64,000 bases of DNA from Candidatus Eisenbergiella merdavium (GTDB lineage: Bacteria; Bacillota; Clostridia; Lachnospirales; Lachnospiraceae): the NCBI GenBank assembly GCA_019119595.1, contig DWWS01000032.1:20151-84150 (forward strand), given 5' to 3'. Positions 60,733 to 64,000 of this stretch are shown here, in pieces. The notes under the pieces were generated by a model. The model saw nothing but the letters and a program-made list of their open reading frames with translations, did not search any database and had not been told where the DNA came from. The position numbers and the translations under genes are program-made. Positions within the stretch are counted from its first letter, which is position 1. Each line of letters starts with the position of its first letter.

Positions 60733-60968
60733 TTAATCAGTTCCCCCTTTGAACAAAATATTTGGTAATGGTGTCCAGACAAAAGCTTTTTTGGCGCTTA
60801 TGTCTGCTATTGCGAAATCATTATATCATAGCTTTCTGCATAATGCACGTAAAATTTGGCATTTTTTAGATAAATTTCCGCACTTTTACATAAAAATTGT
60901 CTATTTCCGACAAAACACTGCCCCAAACGGGGGAAAGAGATCTTTTCTGCCCGGTCGGTTATTGTCCA
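60733..60968. other. Intergenic region upstream of ppdK
   Basis: AT-rich gap between the SUFU-domain gene and ppdK, both on the minus strand. It contains the ppdK promoter region (TATAAT-like box complement at 60820-60825) and no supported gene. No clear terminator for the upstream gene is visible. Confidence 0.45.
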
Positions 60969-63845
60969 TCAGAAGCCCTGCCGGTCCGGCGTCACAATAA
61001 AACTGCCCGCCTCCAGTTTTTCCAGCAGAGCCTCCGCGCCGTGTTCCAGTTTATACGCAAGCTCTCTTTGGTACAGGGGAATGACCTGATAAAAGTTGAC
61101 CTCGCTTCCGTCGGGCAGCAGGCAGAGATCACTGCCGTCCGCGTTATTTTGAGGTGCCGCCAGGATCGCGGCGCAAAGCTCTGTGTTCTCGGCAAAGGGC
61201 TTCTGGTGGTTCATGGTATGCCCCCAGCCAAGCCAGGTATCCGCCGAGACAGGAAGGCGGGCCAGTACCTTCAGAAGACGGACGGGCCAGTACCACCGCT
61301 CGTCTTTCATGGACGCCTCATCCAGTTTCCAGTCTGCGGGCAGGGCAATGGCAAGCTCCGCCCGTTCCAGTTTGTACTCCGCCAGTTCCTCCGGCACATT
61401 CATCCGATGGGCTCCCATCCCCATGGTGACCAGCGTGTAATAATATTTTTCCTCAGAGGGCGGCACCACACAGATGTCCACATGGATATCCGGAGAGACC
61501 AGCTCATGAAACACATTTTCGAATGCCCCAAAGTATTTCTGAATATGCTGTTCTATCGCCGCCAGCTCCTCCTCGGTATAAAGCTCGGGCTGATCAGAAG
61601 CCTCTGAGGACCAGAAGGCGTCTTCCACTTCGCTTCCGTCCGGGCGCAGGAAAATCTGGAAGTATGCTTCCTCCTCAGCTATTTTGTACAGAAGGCCGAT
61701 ATGATAGTCCAGCCCCACCGATACGGTATCCAGATTCGCCGCTCTGCCGTCCGGGTGCGTCCGTTCCAGCCACCGTCCATCCTGGAGCCGGTCCCTCAGC
61801 TGTTTCAGCCAGTCCGCATTCAGTTTGGACATACCGGCCTCATTCATCTGGAAGATCAGATCGAGGACGTGTCCGTTCACGGTGCAGGGGAACCGGGTAA
61901 ACGGTGCGTTGGGAACATACTTTTCCGGTTTCGGGCCGAAGATGCGCCAGAAGCGTTCCAGGCCTTCTGCATTGACGGTGATGCAGGAGATGGAGCGCTG
62001 TTTATCGTCTGCATCCTCATCCAGTCCCTGCTGTAGGGCCCGGTCTGCATCGGGGTTGATCCAGTGGTACTCCATCCGTTCCAGCGGCTCTCCGGCCTCG
62101 ATCTCTTTTTTCAGGGTCAGGAACTCATAATCACCGGGTTCCAGCGCAAGCCCATGGGACACCGCATCCAGGGCGCCTGCCCTGTCCCCAAAGTGGCTGC
62201 GAAGCTTGCCCGCCTGCAGCCAAATCCATGGATAGTCCGGTTCTTCCCGGATACCCCGTTCCGCATAATCCCGGGCCTCCTCCAAACGGCCGCAGTACAT
62301 CAGGGCCACCGAGTAACGGTAATACCACATGGCGCAGCCGCCGGCATTTTTCTCCGAATCGGGCATCCAATGGGCCGCCTTGTAATAGTACCGGTACACA
62401 TCCAGGTTGTTGCAGGCGAAGGAATACCACAGAGCAATCTGGAGATCCTGCCGCCGGGTGAACCGTCCTTCCTGTACGCCGCGCTCCACAAAGTCCTCCA
62501 GCCACTGGAGCATTTTCCCAAAATAGCCCGATACTCCTTCATCGAAGGCTCCCAGCGTTTCAATATCCTGCGCGGAAAGCAGGGAGCCGGTTTCCGGATC
62601 CGTATCTGTATTCGGTTCCCCCTCCTGCTCCCACAGGCTGACCGCGCTTACATCCCGGCGGAACACATGGAAGCCGGCCCAGGTCAGGTCTGTCTCTGCA
62701 AAAAATTCTCCGGCCGCGTCCAGAACGGCAGGCAGATCCCAGGCAATAAAGTCCAGATATCCGTAATACAGGCCGGTTGCCCCGCCAAGGAAGGCGGCGG
62801 CATCTTCTCCGGCGTGTTCCCAAACCGTCTGCTGCAGGGAGTCCCGGAATTCCAATATCTGTGCCGCCCGGTCTTCTCCCTGAAAGCCGGCCAGGGGATA
62901 ACACAGGAAGCCGGCCGTAATGCCGTCTTTCTGGTAGTCGTCCATCGTATTGCTTTCGCCGATCATGTAATCATTAATGAGGACAGGAAGACGGGCGGAA
63001 CCGGCGTAGACGTCCAGCCGCCAGTCGGCCTCCGGGTCCTCCTCCGGCTCCAGCTCATAGCCGATATAGCTGTTGTCCAGATAGCCTTGCGCATCGTCCC
63101 ACAGCTGATATCCCTTATCTCGGAGAGCCTGGGGCAGATCGGACAGCAGAATGGGATCTCCTTCTTTGGGCTGCTCCGTAAGGTTCAGGCTGCTGATGAG
63201 GGCAATGGCGGACACCTCCCCAAGCACCTGATCGGTGAGCGTGTAGAGCAGCCACCATACGTTGTCTTCCTCCGTCTCCATCAGGGGCAGAAGCTTTTCG
63301 CAGCGCAGGGTCAGAGAAAGCCGGTCCTCTCTCTGCTCTGTCCAGACCTGCACATCCTCCGCCTTCACCTGAATTTCCCCTGCCCGGAGATAAAACCCCT
63401 TCGAAGGCTGACGCCCCACCAGGATGTTCCAGTGCTCCAGTACAACCTCCGGCGCGTGGCGCTGGAAATAAACCAGGGGAAAGAGTCCGGCACGGCTTCC
63501 CTCGGGGCTGAGGATCAGCTCATATTTCTCTCCTTGAAAGCCCAGTTCAAAGGCGGGAGAAGAAATTGCCAGTTCCAGTGCGGCTGCGCATTTTTCCATC
63601 AGCTCTTTGCCCCGTTCCCGCATTTTGTCCGTGTCCATAATCCGGCGCAGCTCTGCTTCGATTCCGGCAAATGCGGCCCAGGCCTCCTCTGTCCGCTGAC
63701 GGAAGTTTTTCTCAAACCGGGGCAGGGCAGGTCCGCCGTTCTCCGCGGGAGCGCTCTCTGCGGATGGGTTGGGCTCCGATACGTCGCTGAGAATCTGAAA
63801 TTCGTCGGTTTCATTCCATTTCCGGCACTGATCTGTGGTTTTCAC
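60969..63845 (-). CDS. Large protein with C-terminal SUFU (suppressor-of-fused-like) domain
   Basis: 958 residues from a GTG at 63845 (GGAGG with 8-base spacing). The C-terminal ~180 residues ('VDICVVPPSEEKYYYTLVTM', 'GWGHTMNHQKPFAENTELCA', 'EVNFYQVIPLYQRELAYKLE') match SUFU-type domains, which in bacteria often serve as immunity proteins of polymorphic toxin systems. The middle has helical TPR-like repeats (about 470-600). The N-terminal ~300 residues are not recognised. No signal peptide or membrane segment. No toxin gene is adjacent, so the role is uncertain. The longest unexplained protein in the window. Confidence 0.75.
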   Translation of the reverse strand: MKTTDQCRKWNETDEFQILSDVSEPNPSAESAPAENGGPALPRFEKNFRQRTEEAWAAFAGIEAELRRIMDTDKMRERGKELMEKCAAALELAISSPAFELGFQGEKYELILSPEGSRAGLFPLVYFQRHAPEVVLEHWNILVGRQPSKGFYLRAGEIQVKAEDVQVWTEQREDRLSLTLRCEKLLPLMETEEDNVWWLLYTLTDQVLGEVSAIALISSLNLTEQPKEGDPILLSDLPQALRDKGYQLWDDAQGYLDNSYIGYELEPEEDPEADWRLDVYAGSARLPVLINDYMIGESNTMDDYQKDGITAGFLCYPLAGFQGEDRAAQILEFRDSLQQTVWEHAGEDAAAFLGGATGLYYGYLDFIAWDLPAVLDAAGEFFAETDLTWAGFHVFRRDVSAVSLWEQEGEPNTDTDPETGSLLSAQDIETLGAFDEGVSGYFGKMLQWLEDFVERGVQEGRFTRRQDLQIALWYSFACNNLDVYRYYYKAAHWMPDSEKNAGGCAMWYYRYSVALMYCGRLEEARDYAERGIREEPDYPWIWLQAGKLRSHFGDRAGALDAVSHGLALEPGDYEFLTLKKEIEAGEPLERMEYHWINPDADRALQQGLDEDADDKQRSISCITVNAEGLERFWRIFGPKPEKYVPNAPFTRFPCTVNGHVLDLIFQMNEAGMSKLNADWLKQLRDRLQDGRWLERTHPDGRAANLDTVSVGLDYHIGLLYKIAEEEAYFQIFLRPDGSEVEDAFWSSEASDQPELYTEEELAAIEQHIQKYFGAFENVFHELVSPDIHVDICVVPPSEEKYYYTLVTMGMGAHRMNVPEELAEYKLERAELAIALPADWKLDEASMKDERWYWPVRLLKVLARLPVSADTWLGWGHTMNHQKPFAENTELCAAILAAPQNNADGSDLCLLPDGSEVNFYQVIPLYQRELAYKLEHGAEALLEKLEAGSFIVTPDRQGF

Positions 63846-63965
63846 TTGATTGTCCCTCCTTTTAAATTGTATAGACTCTCGGAATCTTTAAGCCTTATTT
63901 TATGCGACTTCCAGGATTCCTTTTTTATAAATTCCCCCATCTTTTTCTAAAAAAGGTTGACAAAC

Positions 63966-63983
63966 CGCCACAAAATTGTGGCG
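63966..63983. repeat. Small hairpin at the right edge
   Basis: CGCCACAA (63966-63973) pairs with TTGTGGCG (63976-63983). It lies about 120 bases upstream of the SUFU gene start and may belong to a terminator or repeat that continues past the edge. Nothing else is supported in the final 155 bases. Confidence 0.4.
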
Positions 63984-64000
63984 CTTCGCGCCCTTGATTA

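Noticed and set aside
62064..63950. A 628-codon open frame opposite the SUFU-domain gene
   Set aside because: The minus-strand gene has a good start, GGAGG site and a recognisable domain; the plus frame has none.

Overview
This looks like chromosomal DNA of an anaerobic, gut-type Firmicute, most likely a Lachnospiraceae member with a moderately high GC content. The evidence is RecU, the short HisG plus HisZ pair, a clostridial-length MetH without a reactivation domain, pyruvate phosphate dikinase, YesMN/LplABC-type sugar uptake, an NHLP-type GG-leader peptide exporter, and strong GGAGG ribosome binding sites. The assignment rests on gene content only. Almost all genes lie on the minus strand. 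No rRNA, tRNA, CRISPR array or intact insertion sequence was seen.

Layout. 1-7,262: a carbohydrate ABC importer (binding lipoprotein and two permeases) with its two-component regulators and the edge of a further gene. 7,356-10,335: dihydrofolate reductase, two small membrane proteins and a MATE transporter. 10,468-15,900: a histidine operon (hisZ-hisG-hisD-hisB and a fused HisF-like/HisI/HisE protein). 15,988-18,844: Nudix hydrolase, RecU, RluA-type pseudouridine synthase and a membrane protein. 18,987-25,226: a seven-gene peptide-export operon with STAS protein, very short HlyD-like adaptor, C39 peptidase-ABC transporter, second ABC transporter, GG-leader precursor with two CxxC pairs, an 81-aa leader-like protein and an ECF sigma factor. 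25,411-26,871: mgtE with a structured leader. 27,300-29,300: an AT-richer island with a HigBA-like toxin-antitoxin pair and small membrane proteins. 29,527-37,695: a GH2 glycosidase, RraA-like aldolase, IlvD/Edd dehydratase and a lactonase-dehydrogenase fusion, divergent from an AraC regulator. 37,792-46,928: a DNA-glycosylase-like protein, SDR, flavoprotein, leuCD with a divergent LysR, and a MarR-DUF1848-radical SAM-MutM operon. 46,929-50,203: a second AT-richer accessory segment with an RloA/RloB (AbiL-like) defence pair, a GNAT enzyme and two gene relics (IS66-like and PhzF-like). 50,204-54,219: ilvB, two different acetolactate synthase small subunits and ilvC. 54,274-63,845: a membrane protein, metH, a lipoprotein, ppdK and a large SUFU-domain protein.

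The most interesting parts are: (1) the peptide-export operon, which has processing and export genes and its own sigma factor but no recognisable modification enzyme; (2) the single polypeptide joining an SMP-30 sugar lactonase to a short-chain dehydrogenase, inside what looks like a compact oxidative sugar pathway beside a GH2 glycosidase; (3) recurrent leader and hairpin elements in front of many genes; and (4) conspicuous inverted or direct repeats at the promoters of the sugar importer, the export operon and the MarR operon. All functional statements are homology readings made by eye.
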